In this document: piece by piece, positions 34,709-43,110 of the stretch | Layout of the letters: each line of letters opens with the position of its first letter | Numbering within the stretch: position 1 is the first letter of the stretch | Assembly: GCA_902780915.1 (NCBI GenBank) | Contig: CACZHK010000003.1 | Span: 1-64,000 of the forward strand | Direction: 5' to 3' | From: Pseudoselenomonas ruminantium | Lineage (GTDB): Bacteria; Bacillota; Negativicutes; Selenomonadales; Selenomonadaceae | Length of the DNA: 64,000 nucleotides | The notes under the pieces: generated by a model | Databases searched by the model: none | Seen by the model: only the letters and a program-made list of their open reading frames with translations | What the model was told of the DNA's origin: nothing | Program-made: the position numbers and the translations under genes

Positions 34709-36781
34709 TCATTCCATGTGCTCATCCAACCCATGGCAAAAAGATTTCATGTGCCTGACAGCACGGCACATGAAAAATTCCTGCAGGGCAGGGTCTTCAA
34801 CCTCTTCATGCTTCGCATCCCGTGTGTAAATGTGAGTTTCAAATGCACTCAAATCCACGGTACCATCCTCTCGCGTCGGCTCTGCCGTTTCCAGCCTGAA
34901 CTCATGTGTCTGTGTCCTGAGGCATAATTTATATGTCTGGCCAGGGAAAAGAGAATTGCTGATGACGTATTCCCTGGCTTTGCCGCCCAGTGCCGCAGGC
35001 AACTGCCCGTCCCAATACGGCTCCGACTCGAAGCCGACCAGCCTGGCCAGGCTAGGCATAATATCCAATGCACTGGTCAATTCCTCCACATCGCCCAACT
35101 GCGGTACACCAGCGCCGCGCAGCATAAAAGCCGAGCCAGCCTGCTCCTCGCTCAGCAAATAGCGAGGTTCTGAGTATATGGAGGCTCCATGATCGGAGTA
35201 CAAGCAGACAATATATTCCTCGGGCCGGTAATGCTCCTCCAGGTAACTGAACAGGGTACCCAGATGCCGATCCATCATCTCTATAGACGTTCCGTTGCTG
35301 GCCAGGCTCATGGGATTGCTCGGCAAGAACACAGAGGAATCCTCCAAGCTCTCCAGGCTCTCATGCCAGGGCACCTGTGCTTGTGCCTGCACCGACGACG
35401 GGACACTCGAGTTATACGGATGCGAGTCCATCATATGCATAAACACAAAGGCATCCGTTTCGCCAAAGGCTTCTAAAAAACGCATAGTCCTGTCCACACC
35501 CTCATATGCGCAGGGATAGATACCCTGGATGATCTTGCGGTCAAAGCCGCGCATCACCCCGTTGTATATACCACTCGAGTCCCCCATAGTCGTGACGCAG
35601 TAATAGCCCAGCGCTTTCATCTTCTCCGACAAGGTTGCAATCCCAGGCTCCAGCCTCTCCCAACGCTTATCATGGAAAATCTTATTATGATGCATATGCA
35701 TGCTTGTCTGAATAGAGGCCAGCGAAGGGTAAGTATACTCAGCCACACTATAATGATTGCCAAAGGTCAGTCCGGAGGCAAAGAACCTGCGAATATTTGG
35801 CAACCTGCGGAAATTCTCCTTCTGCATCTGCTTCCAGCTCAGTCCATCTGTCAGTATATTCAGCACCAGCCGCAGTCTTCCCTTCCCGTGCTGCATGAGA
35901 ATCGGCTCCCCAATGGCCAGGGGCTTGGCGGAGCGTATGGTCAGTGGTTCGCTGAACCTGTAGAAATTAAACTCAAAGCGCGGCTGCGTCACTTCGCCAC
36001 CATGCTGCCCATCGCTAAAATGCGCCTCTTGACAGCTCTCCATCCCCGCCACTGGAACCACCGCTGCTTCCCCGGGTGGCGGGGAAAACCTAACCTCTGT
36101 CGCCAGTTGCACTTTCATAATATCAAAAACAAAATCCGTATATCCCATCGTGTTCACAGCCGTCAACTCACAGAGATCAGCTTGTGTGCTCCTAGCCTCG
36201 CGCCAACCGTGAGGATTATAAATACCGCACCACTCGTGATAACCCGGCCTCCGCTGTCCGAAAAAATCACTATCCAGGAATTGCCCCACCAAGTGTCCGC
36301 CATATTGATCATTATCGGAGAAAATTGAGCGGTATTTGACCTGGAAAGGTGCCGATACAGATTTCAGCTCCTGCAAAAGCTTGAGCCTGTCCTGCTGCTC
36401 AGGTAGCTCCAGTGGCTCCTCGTCGGACCTGACAGCCAGTGCCAAAGCATGGAAGAAATACGACTCCCGTTCCTCGCCCAGCTCTGCCAGGAGTTTTGCC
36501 AAAAATTGCCAGATCAGGGGCTGCTGTCTGCGCCTTGCATAGGCTTCCCGCGCCTGTGCAAGAGCCAGCTTCATTTCGCCTCGCTCGCGCAGGCAGCGCG
36601 CCAGCCAATAATGCCCTTCCGCCGTATCCGGATTCAGTCCCTCATACAGCTCCAAGGTCTCTATAAAGGCCATACCATAATCTCCCGCCCTGTCCATGAG
36701 CTGAAGCTGTCGGAATACCTCCGCGACCCTGTCCAGCCATTGTCGGGAGTCAGCTGCTTCACTGCCTTCATGCATCCTCAT
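34709..36781 (-). CDS. Soluble TPR protein with alkaline-phosphatase/sulfatase-superfamily domain, copy 2
   Basis: 690 residues, paralogue of 25903-28011. TPR-like helices span about 25-120. The catalytic domain starts near residue 303 with Asp312 (LTDGLSW), nucleophile candidate Thr350 (EYTYPSL), a DSH in FVFMHMMDSHPYN and SDHG near residue 535. There is no export signal. The first Met overlaps the upstream GT2 stop by 4 bases (ATGA), so translation is coupled to that glycosyltransferase. The residue after the nucleophile region (SIQTSMHMHHN) differs from copy 1 (SIETGLYPHHT), suggesting a somewhat different substrate. See copy 1 for the functional argument. Confidence 0.83.
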   Translation of the reverse strand: MRMHEGSEAADSRQWLDRVAEVFRQLQLMDRAGDYGMAFIETLELYEGLNPDTAEGHYWLARCLRERGEMKLALAQAREAYARRRQQPLIWQFLAKLLAELGEERESYFFHALALAVRSDEEPLELPEQQDRLKLLQELKSVSAPFQVKYRSIFSDNDQYGGHLVGQFLDSDFFGQRRPGYHEWCGIYNPHGWREARSTQADLCELTAVNTMGYTDFVFDIMKVQLATEVRFSPPPGEAAVVPVAGMESCQEAHFSDGQHGGEVTQPRFEFNFYRFSEPLTIRSAKPLAIGEPILMQHGKGRLRLVLNILTDGLSWKQMQKENFRRLPNIRRFFASGLTFGNHYSVAEYTYPSLASIQTSMHMHHNKIFHDKRWERLEPGIATLSEKMKALGYYCVTTMGDSSGIYNGVMRGFDRKIIQGIYPCAYEGVDRTMRFLEAFGETDAFVFMHMMDSHPYNSSVPSSVQAQAQVPWHESLESLEDSSVFLPSNPMSLASNGTSIEMMDRHLGTLFSYLEEHYRPEEYIVCLYSDHGASIYSEPRYLLSEEQAGSAFMLRGAGVPQLGDVEELTSALDIMPSLARLVGFESEPYWDGQLPAALGGKAREYVISNSLFPGQTYKLCLRTQTHEFRLETAEPTREDGTVDLSAFETHIYTRDAKHEEVEDPALQEFFMCRAVRHMKSFCHGLDEHME

Positions 36782-38583
36782 GCCTTACCGCCCACCTTCC
36801 AATCACTTTGCTCAAATTTCCGCATCATTTCCCCATACTGCTCCCACAGGCCGTTGCCTGTGCCGGGCACCCCCTGCATGCGCCTGCCCAGCAGTTCCCA
36901 GTTGCGCCTTACGCCCTGCCATGCCTGCTCCCGCTTTTCTTCCTCCAGCAAAGCACCATCCAGCTCCAGCAGGTTGACCCATTCCAGCTGGTGCCAGAGC
37001 CACTCCTCCGGATCCACATTCTGCCAGTCACGCTTCACATACTGCCTCCTAACACTCCCCAGCAGCCTGCCATCATCTCCTCCATCACGGCCACTCATCA
37101 GCAAGAGGCGCCACATGGTAAAATACAGGGGCTGCCCCTCCAGGAATCCCTCCCTCAGCCAGCCGCATTCCTCCATCAATTGCCGGGAAACCATGGCACC
37201 CGACAGCCCCGCCGAGGGCTTTTTGCCCAGCCTGAGAAAATCCTGCCATGCCTCCCTGCGCGCAAACATGGAAAAAGGCTTTTCCTCGATGATGTCATAA
37301 TAAACAGACCAGGGGGGGAAGACCTCCTGCCCGTTTGACATGGCAAGGATGCAGTTAAAATCCTGGGACTCCAGGCAGCTGATGAGCCGTATGGCCTGCT
37401 CCGGGCTGCATACAGTCCCCGGCATCACCCATTGTACGTAATCTCCCTGAGCCTTGGCTGACATCTGCGCCCAAATCTCGCTCCCCCTGAAGACATGAAT
37501 CTCCTCATTCCCCAGAGACGCCAGCCTTTGCTCCACTGTCTGCCCGTCTCCACGGATAACCGGCACCAGAATTTCCCTGCAGGGATAAGTCTGCCCCAAA
37601 GCCTGCTCCAAGGCTTGTTCCCACGCCTCCATGCTTCCCAGATACGGTACCACGAAGCTTGCCTTCTTGCGCCTCTGCAGCACCTTGTACTCGGCATAGG
37701 ACTGAGCCACTTGCTCACCAGCCGCCATGAGATTGGCCAGCACATCCGGCCTTACATCCTTGCTGTAGCGCAGTATCTGACCCTTGACATAGGGACTGAG
37801 ATCAAACTCCTCGCCATCCTTCAGTATATCATCCGGCTCCACCCTTTCATGGGCGCGAATCTTGTCAAAGCACACCTTCAAGAAGCCCGCCGTTGACGTA
37901 TGCACGGTGTACTTGGCCACATTGTTGAGCCAGCTGGTGGCGATCTTGCTGGCATACTGCTCATCACTGCGCCAGTGGAAATGTGCGGCCTGGAGGTGCG
38001 GCACCGGCTCCATAGGCACCGGCTTCATTTCGCCCCCCGGCTCTCCCCAGTACGCGAAATGGCAGCCCTGTACCAACCGAAAATGTTGCTCACGAGCCGC
38101 CTTGGCCCCCACTATGCATTTCTGGCCCGGTGCCAGATCGCGCCCCCGCTTGCAGGGCCTGGTCAGCAGGAATTCCTCTTCGCCTTCGTGCTGATGCTTT
38201 GGCTCATATAGCCGCCACTCCAGCAGATGCACCTTGGTTGTGTCCAGCTGCCCAAGGATGGAGCGGCAGGATTCCTCCGTCTCCGTATTGACCAGGAACT
38301 CATCTGCATCTGCAGGCAGCACTATATCTGCGCCGTGCTCCTCTATAGCCTCCCACATCAGCTTTGTCATGACCAGTCCATGAGCCAGCTCCACCTCATG
38401 GAGCTCATGGATAGTCAGGGGCAGCCCCTCCTGCGCCAGGCTGGCCAATATCTCTCCCGTGCGGTCATTGCTCATATGATTGGCAACAATTATTTCATCA
38501 GCAAAGGTCAGGCTGTGCCGCACGAAACTCTCGATAATATCTGCCTCATTCTTCACCATCGTGACTAAGACAATCTTGTTCAT
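36778..38583 (-). CDS. GT2-type glycosyltransferase with a second, motif-poor GT-A-like half (copy 2 of 3)
   Basis: 601 residues. The N-terminal GT-A domain has LVTMVKNEADIIESFVRH, VANHMSNDRTGEILA and DAD at 92-94. The second half has VPYLGSMEAWEQALEQAL and YVQWVMPGTVCSPEQ, again GT-A-like without a DxD. The last 80 residues are Arg/Glu/Trp-rich. GGAGGGGGGAA precedes the ATG. It is coupled to the TPR-phosphatase-like gene downstream by an ATGA overlap. The donor sugar is unknown. Confidence 0.86.
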   Translation of the reverse strand: MNKIVLVTMVKNEADIIESFVRHSLTFADEIIVANHMSNDRTGEILASLAQEGLPLTIHELHEVELAHGLVMTKLMWEAIEEHGADIVLPADADEFLVNTETEESCRSILGQLDTTKVHLLEWRLYEPKHQHEGEEEFLLTRPCKRGRDLAPGQKCIVGAKAAREQHFRLVQGCHFAYWGEPGGEMKPVPMEPVPHLQAAHFHWRSDEQYASKIATSWLNNVAKYTVHTSTAGFLKVCFDKIRAHERVEPDDILKDGEEFDLSPYVKGQILRYSKDVRPDVLANLMAAGEQVAQSYAEYKVLQRRKKASFVVPYLGSMEAWEQALEQALGQTYPCREILVPVIRGDGQTVEQRLASLGNEEIHVFRGSEIWAQMSAKAQGDYVQWVMPGTVCSPEQAIRLISCLESQDFNCILAMSNGQEVFPPWSVYYDIIEEKPFSMFARREAWQDFLRLGKKPSAGLSGAMVSRQLMEECGWLREGFLEGQPLYFTMWRLLLMSGRDGGDDGRLLGSVRRQYVKRDWQNVDPEEWLWHQLEWVNLLELDGALLEEEKREQAWQGVRRNWELLGRRMQGVPGTGNGLWEQYGEMMRKFEQSDWKVGGKA

Positions 38584-38606
38584 TCACCATTCCCCCCTCC
38601 AGCATC

Positions 38607-40349
38607 TCACACATCCGCATAAGCCGCCCACAGGCTCGGCTCCGCCTCTGCCTTGAGCACGGGCAGCAGACCTGCCCTGCGTTGCCGGAACCGCATAACA
38701 TCCTGCTCATACTCTGTTTCCGAAATAATATGCCCGGCCAGAGCCGCATCCAACAGATAATAAATCCCCAACTCATGCAAGATGCGCTCATCCGCTGTCC
38801 ATTGCCTGGGCACCTCCCTGACAAAATCACGCTGCACCAACGCTGTCTGATGGTTGGCAGACAGGCACAGCTGCCATAGCGCCGCCGGCAGCAGTGCCCC
38901 CTCCAGGAATGCTCCCTGCAGGAAATCACATTCCTCCAGCAGGCTGCGGCAAAAGAGCATGCCTGTCAAATTGCTGCGGCAGAACTCCCCTTCACTCAGC
39001 ATGGCCCGCAGCAGCTCCCTGCCGAAAAAATAATGTGCCAGACGGCCGCTGTCCAGCCCCAGGCAACCCGGTGCCCAGCCGCTTTCCTGCCTGAGATTTG
39101 TGCTGATGGCCAGCCGTGCCTGTCTGTTCGCCTGCAGCAGCGCCGTCATATCGCGCAGCTTATCCTCTGCCAGCACATCACCCGGCAGCACCCACTGCAC
39201 ATATTCCCCTTTGACCACCGGCCCAAGTGTGGCTGCTCCAACGCTCGTCACGCTCCCCCAGGGTATGCCGGACTCCTCCAGTTCCTCCGCCAGACCGCCC
39301 AGCCCTCGCCCCTGCAGATCCAGCACTATCAGCTGTCCCGGCCTGTAGGACTGATGCTTGATGCCCTCCAGCGAAGACAGAAATTCCTCTCGCCTTCCGT
39401 CCCAGAGCAGAAGCACGCTTACCAAAGGGCGACCAGCCAGCGCATGCATAAGCCCGCAGTCAGCCGCTATCTGCTCCGCCTGGCGCAGGGCATTCGCATA
39501 GGGCTGAATTTCCCGTTCGGTATAGCGCAGACTGCATTCGTCAGCATAGGCAGCCAGCCGTACCTCCCGCATATCAGAGGCATCCTCCTCTGGCAGTGGT
39601 CTGCCCTCTGTGATAGCCCTGAACGCTTCTCGGTAGGAGATGGTGTAGGAGGTATAATCCGTGAAGCTGCTGAGGTTGGACAGCCACATGCACAGCGTCT
39701 TGGAAATCTGCTGCGCTTGGCTTCGCTTGGGAAAATGCGCCAGATGCACACCTTGGGCGACAGGCACGGTCGGAACGCCAAAGACCGTCCCCATCTGCTC
39801 CGGGGTCTTGGCCACATGGTTGCCCTGACTCAGGGACAGCTGCCGTGCCTGCACGGCTCCGGCTCCCAGCAGCACCTTGCCTAGCGGCTCCGCCTCAGAC
39901 CTGCGCAGCATGGGCCTTGACAGCAGGAACCTGTCCTGCCCGGACTCAGGCTGGCTCAAACTATAGCACACCCAGGGTAGCTGGTAGACCCGCTCCCTGT
40001 CCAGTCCCTGCAGATATTCCCTCAGCCAGGTGCCGCCCTGCTCTGCCACCGGGAATTCATCCGCATCCAAGGCCAAGATGATATCTGCCTGTTCTTCCCG
40101 TATTGCCTTCCATAAGAGACCTGTCATGACCTCTGCCTGATGATGGCCGGGTTGGTGGTATCTTTCCCAGTGCAGGGCAAGGCCCTCCTTCTGCAGGCTG
40201 GTCATGATTTCCGGCGTGGCATCTGTACTCATATGATCTACAACCAGCAGCACATCTACCAGGCATAAAATGTGTCTGGCAAAACTTTCGATGATATCGG
40301 CCTCATTCTTAACCATGGTGATGGCAGCCACACGATTTGCCTTGTACAT
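38607..40349 (-). CDS. GT2-type glycosyltransferase with a second, motif-poor GT-A-like half (copy 3 of 3)
   Basis: 580 residues. The N-terminal GT-A domain has AAITMVKNEADIIESFARH, VVDHMSTDATPEIM and DAD at 95-97. The second half starts PLVSVLLLWDGRREEFLSSL and carries YVQWVLPGDVLAEDKL in the slot where GT2 enzymes have DxD. The final segment resembles the C-termini of the other two copies (LLDAALAGH). GGGAATAGGGC precedes the ATG. It is 24 bases downstream of the TPR-glycosyltransferase gene. Confidence 0.86.
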   Translation of the reverse strand: MYKANRVAAITMVKNEADIIESFARHILCLVDVLLVVDHMSTDATPEIMTSLQKEGLALHWERYHQPGHHQAEVMTGLLWKAIREEQADIILALDADEFPVAEQGGTWLREYLQGLDRERVYQLPWVCYSLSQPESGQDRFLLSRPMLRRSEAEPLGKVLLGAGAVQARQLSLSQGNHVAKTPEQMGTVFGVPTVPVAQGVHLAHFPKRSQAQQISKTLCMWLSNLSSFTDYTSYTISYREAFRAITEGRPLPEEDASDMREVRLAAYADECSLRYTEREIQPYANALRQAEQIAADCGLMHALAGRPLVSVLLLWDGRREEFLSSLEGIKHQSYRPGQLIVLDLQGRGLGGLAEELEESGIPWGSVTSVGAATLGPVVKGEYVQWVLPGDVLAEDKLRDMTALLQANRQARLAISTNLRQESGWAPGCLGLDSGRLAHYFFGRELLRAMLSEGEFCRSNLTGMLFCRSLLEECDFLQGAFLEGALLPAALWQLCLSANHQTALVQRDFVREVPRQWTADERILHELGIYYLLDAALAGHIISETEYEQDVMRFRQRRAGLLPVLKAEAEPSLWAAYADV

Positions 40350-40373
40350 GCCCTATTCCCGCCCCCTGACCAG

Positions 40374-41543
40374 CTATTGTTTGTCCCAGTCCTTTCTCAA
40401 GGTACTGCTCTCATTGGCGTGCTCCAGATAATACCGCTCATCCTCTGGTAGCCGCTCATAGTCATAATACCAGGGCAAATGCCTGCACATGAGTCGGCCA
40501 CCTGTGCGCACAGCCTCTTCTATGCAGTAATGCCTTGCATCCCGGTAGAGCGCCAGTGTCGTATCCACTGGCGCAAAATAAACCTCCTTCTCTACAGGTG
40601 CCTGATAAAACCTCTTTTCCCAATCCCGCTTGGCTGCGGCATCAAAATAGGTTATATCCTCATAGTACAGGCCCAGCCCAGCCTTTTCCAACCAGGGGTA
40701 TTTTCTAAGCAGCCCCAGCAACTCCGCCACAAAATCCCCGGGGCATTCCTCCAGAGGCAGCACATCGGGATCAGTATAGATGTATGGTGTCCTGATATCC
40801 AGCTTTTCCAAAATGCCGCTTCGCCACAGCGCAGTATGCCCCAGATTCTGCCGGAGCTTCAGAACCCATATCCCCTTCTCTTCCAGCTTGCTATAATAGT
40901 CCAGCAAGGGCTGATATGTTGACGCATTATCCAGTATATAAATTTTTTCATAACCGGCCTGCCGGAGCCAGTCCACCAGTTGCCTGAGGCAGCCCAGCCT
41001 GTCCCTGGCATTGATGAAGATGGGAATCTGCCAGGGGTCAGTTTCCGGTATCTCCCTCCAGCGCCGCTCCTGCAGTTCCCGCCTGTCCAGCAGCTTCCTG
41101 CCCTTCTCATCCAGTGGCAGCTGCCGCCCAAGCTCCTGATCTCCTAGCTGCTCAGCCAGCAGGGCAACATTGATGAATACCTCCTGATAATATTTCTTGA
41201 CCCGCAGTGCCTCCTGGTAATATGACAGTGCCTGAGGCAGATCCCCCCTATGAGCGCATATATTGCCCAAATGAAAAAACACCGTCTCATTCTCTCCGGC
41301 GATGGTCGGAAATTTTTCCCTGTACTTCCGAAAGCACTCCTCGGCCTCGCCATCGTTTTCGGACGCTAGCTGCAACTCACCCATCAACTGATATAGAAAG
41401 AGTTCCCGGGTGCTGGATACATCCACGCTGTCGCCGGCGAATCCATCAAAGGCTTGCCATGCCAGTGCTATGTCACCATGCCATAAAGCCTTCATGCTGT
41501 CCCATAGCAAAATATCACTGTCCCCGTAATTGCTTTTCGCCAC
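40374..41543 (-). CDS. TPR-containing GT-A glycosyltransferase
   Basis: About 389 residues from a GTG at 41543 (GGGAGG just upstream), overlapping the preceding GT41 gene by 29 bases; the ATG at 41495 is the alternative. Residues about 15-140 hold TPR-like pairs (FFHLGNICAHRGDLPQALSY). About 165-389 is a GT-A domain with IPIFINARDRLGCLRQLVDW, YILDNASTYQPLLDYY and a DxD-like TDPDVLP. The arrangement resembles small glycosyltransferases that read 'IFINARDR…' and act on surface glycans. Unlike the GT2 trio it has a single catalytic domain. Acceptor and donor are unknown. Confidence 0.8.
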   Translation of the reverse strand: MAKSNYGDSDILLWDSMKALWHGDIALAWQAFDGFAGDSVDVSSTRELFLYQLMGELQLASENDGEAEECFRKYREKFPTIAGENETVFFHLGNICAHRGDLPQALSYYQEALRVKKYYQEVFINVALLAEQLGDQELGRQLPLDEKGRKLLDRRELQERRWREIPETDPWQIPIFINARDRLGCLRQLVDWLRQAGYEKIYILDNASTYQPLLDYYSKLEEKGIWVLKLRQNLGHTALWRSGILEKLDIRTPYIYTDPDVLPLEECPGDFVAELLGLLRKYPWLEKAGLGLYYEDITYFDAAAKRDWEKRFYQAPVEKEVYFAPVDTTLALYRDARHYCIEEAVRTGGRLMCRHLPWYYDYERLPEDERYYLEHANESSTLRKDWDKQ

Positions 41544-43110
41544 TAGCCTCCCGCCCCCTTTCCGAAGAGCCACTCTCTCCTGCCAGCCATGTCTGCCAGA
41601 TACGCTCATAGGCCGCCTGGACATCCCGCATATAGCCTGCCGCGTCCATCACCGGAGATTGCCGGAACATCCCAGGTATCTTTTCGTGCAGCGCGGCCAA
41701 TAGCACCGGGTCGCTTCCCAGCGCCACCGCTTTCTCCACATACTCCTCCTCCGTAGCCGCCGCCAGCTCTCCCAGCCCGGCATTAGTCAGCAGGCTGTAG
41801 CCGAAGCGCGTCCCATGCCTGCGTCCGTACAGGGAAACTACCGGCACCCCAGCGTAAAGGGCATCACAGGTTGTGCCGCCGCCCACATAGGGATAAGTGT
41901 CCAGCAACAGATCCACATCTTGATAGCGGTTCATGTAATTCCAATCCGGCCTTTCAATAATAACTCGCCCATTATCTGCCAATCCCTGTGCTCGGAACAT
42001 TTCCCTGACCTTGCGTCGTATATAGCGGTTATCATCTGAGGAGCGCAGCAACAGCCTGGCCTGGGGCAGACGATGCAATATCTCTGCCCAAAGGCTGATA
42101 TGCTGCTCATTCAGCTTGCGGAAGTTGCCGAAGGAGGCCAGCAGGATTTCCTCCCCTGGGCGCTTGGGGCGGTACTGATTGGTGATATGCTGCGCCCGCT
42201 CCGAGGGCGTATAGCAGAAATGGCTGTGGAGCAGGCGCAGGATTTCCTCCCTGAAATCATCCTCATTCAGCCCAGGCGGATTACAGTACGGATCACCCAG
42301 GAAATAATCCATGGCTCCCATGCCGCTTGTGCCCATGAAGCCGATGCCTGTCATCTGCACCGGAGCAGGCTTGTAGGAGGCCGCTATCAGCCCCATGCTG
42401 TTCTCCGTATGCCCTGACAGATCGAAGAGTATATCTACCTCATCCTCATAAATTTCAGCCGCCACTATATCCGGCGGCGTGTGCTGTCCATAAGGCCCCA
42501 CATAGAATTTTTTTACCAGCGGCCTTATGAATTCCGTCACCCGGTCTTCCTTATCAGCATAGCTGTAGCAATACACTTCAAAGCGCCTGCGGTCATAGGC
42601 ACACAGCAGCTGGATGGCGAACAGGCTGAGCACGTTCTCCGTAAAACGGCTGGCAATATAGCCCACCCGGATTTTTTCATGACCGCGGTGGGCTTTCCTG
42701 TCATGCTCATAGACCTGCGTCTCCCGGTTCAGCTCATCGAAGGCGAAGGTGGCCCGCTTCAATTCCTCATCTGACATACGGGTTTCGTACATATAGAAAA
42801 TCAAGCTCCCATAGGTTTTCTGTTGCGTAAAAAGCATCTGCCCCTCTGTGCTGTGCACTGCTTCCATGCCATAAGCTATACACTTGGCGGCCTCCCCCAG
42901 GTCGCGATAGCACCAAGACTTATATAGCAAGGCCTGCCACTTGTCCGGCTCCTCCACCGGAGCCTGTTCCAGCAAATAAGTCAGCTTGTCCAAAGCCAGC
43001 TGTGGCTCATGCTTCTCCAATAAATCCAGGGCAGGTTCTACCCTCTGCTTGAAGGCCTGCATTCGCCTGACATGCTCTGCCCAAACCCTGTCCAATCTCA
43101 TATCTGCCAT
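41515..43110 (-). CDS. SPINDLY/OGT-type glycosyltransferase (single GT41 module)
   Basis: 531 residues. N-terminal helices (1-140) precede a GT41 core: IRVGYIASRFTENV, LFDLSGHTENSMGL with the catalytic-type His, YKPAPVQMTGIGFMGTSG, LLRSS (Arg where OGT has Lys) and GGGTTCDALYAGVPVVSLYG. The C-terminus (SPVMDAAGYMRDVQAAYERI) is closely similar to that of 45676-47202. The likely reaction is transfer of GlcNAc or a related sugar to Ser/Thr of flagellin. GGGAGGAAGGGCA precedes the ATG. It overlaps the upstream tandem GT2 gene by 13 bases and the downstream gene by 29, a tightly coupled trio. Confidence 0.89.
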   Translation of the reverse strand: MADMRLDRVWAEHVRRMQAFKQRVEPALDLLEKHEPQLALDKLTYLLEQAPVEEPDKWQALLYKSWCYRDLGEAAKCIAYGMEAVHSTEGQMLFTQQKTYGSLIFYMYETRMSDEELKRATFAFDELNRETQVYEHDRKAHRGHEKIRVGYIASRFTENVLSLFAIQLLCAYDRRRFEVYCYSYADKEDRVTEFIRPLVKKFYVGPYGQHTPPDIVAAEIYEDEVDILFDLSGHTENSMGLIAASYKPAPVQMTGIGFMGTSGMGAMDYFLGDPYCNPPGLNEDDFREEILRLLHSHFCYTPSERAQHITNQYRPKRPGEEILLASFGNFRKLNEQHISLWAEILHRLPQARLLLRSSDDNRYIRRKVREMFRAQGLADNGRVIIERPDWNYMNRYQDVDLLLDTYPYVGGGTTCDALYAGVPVVSLYGRRHGTRFGYSLLTNAGLGELAAATEEEYVEKAVALGSDPVLLAALHEKIPGMFRQSPVMDAAGYMRDVQAAYERIWQTWLAGESGSSERGREASGEKQLRGQ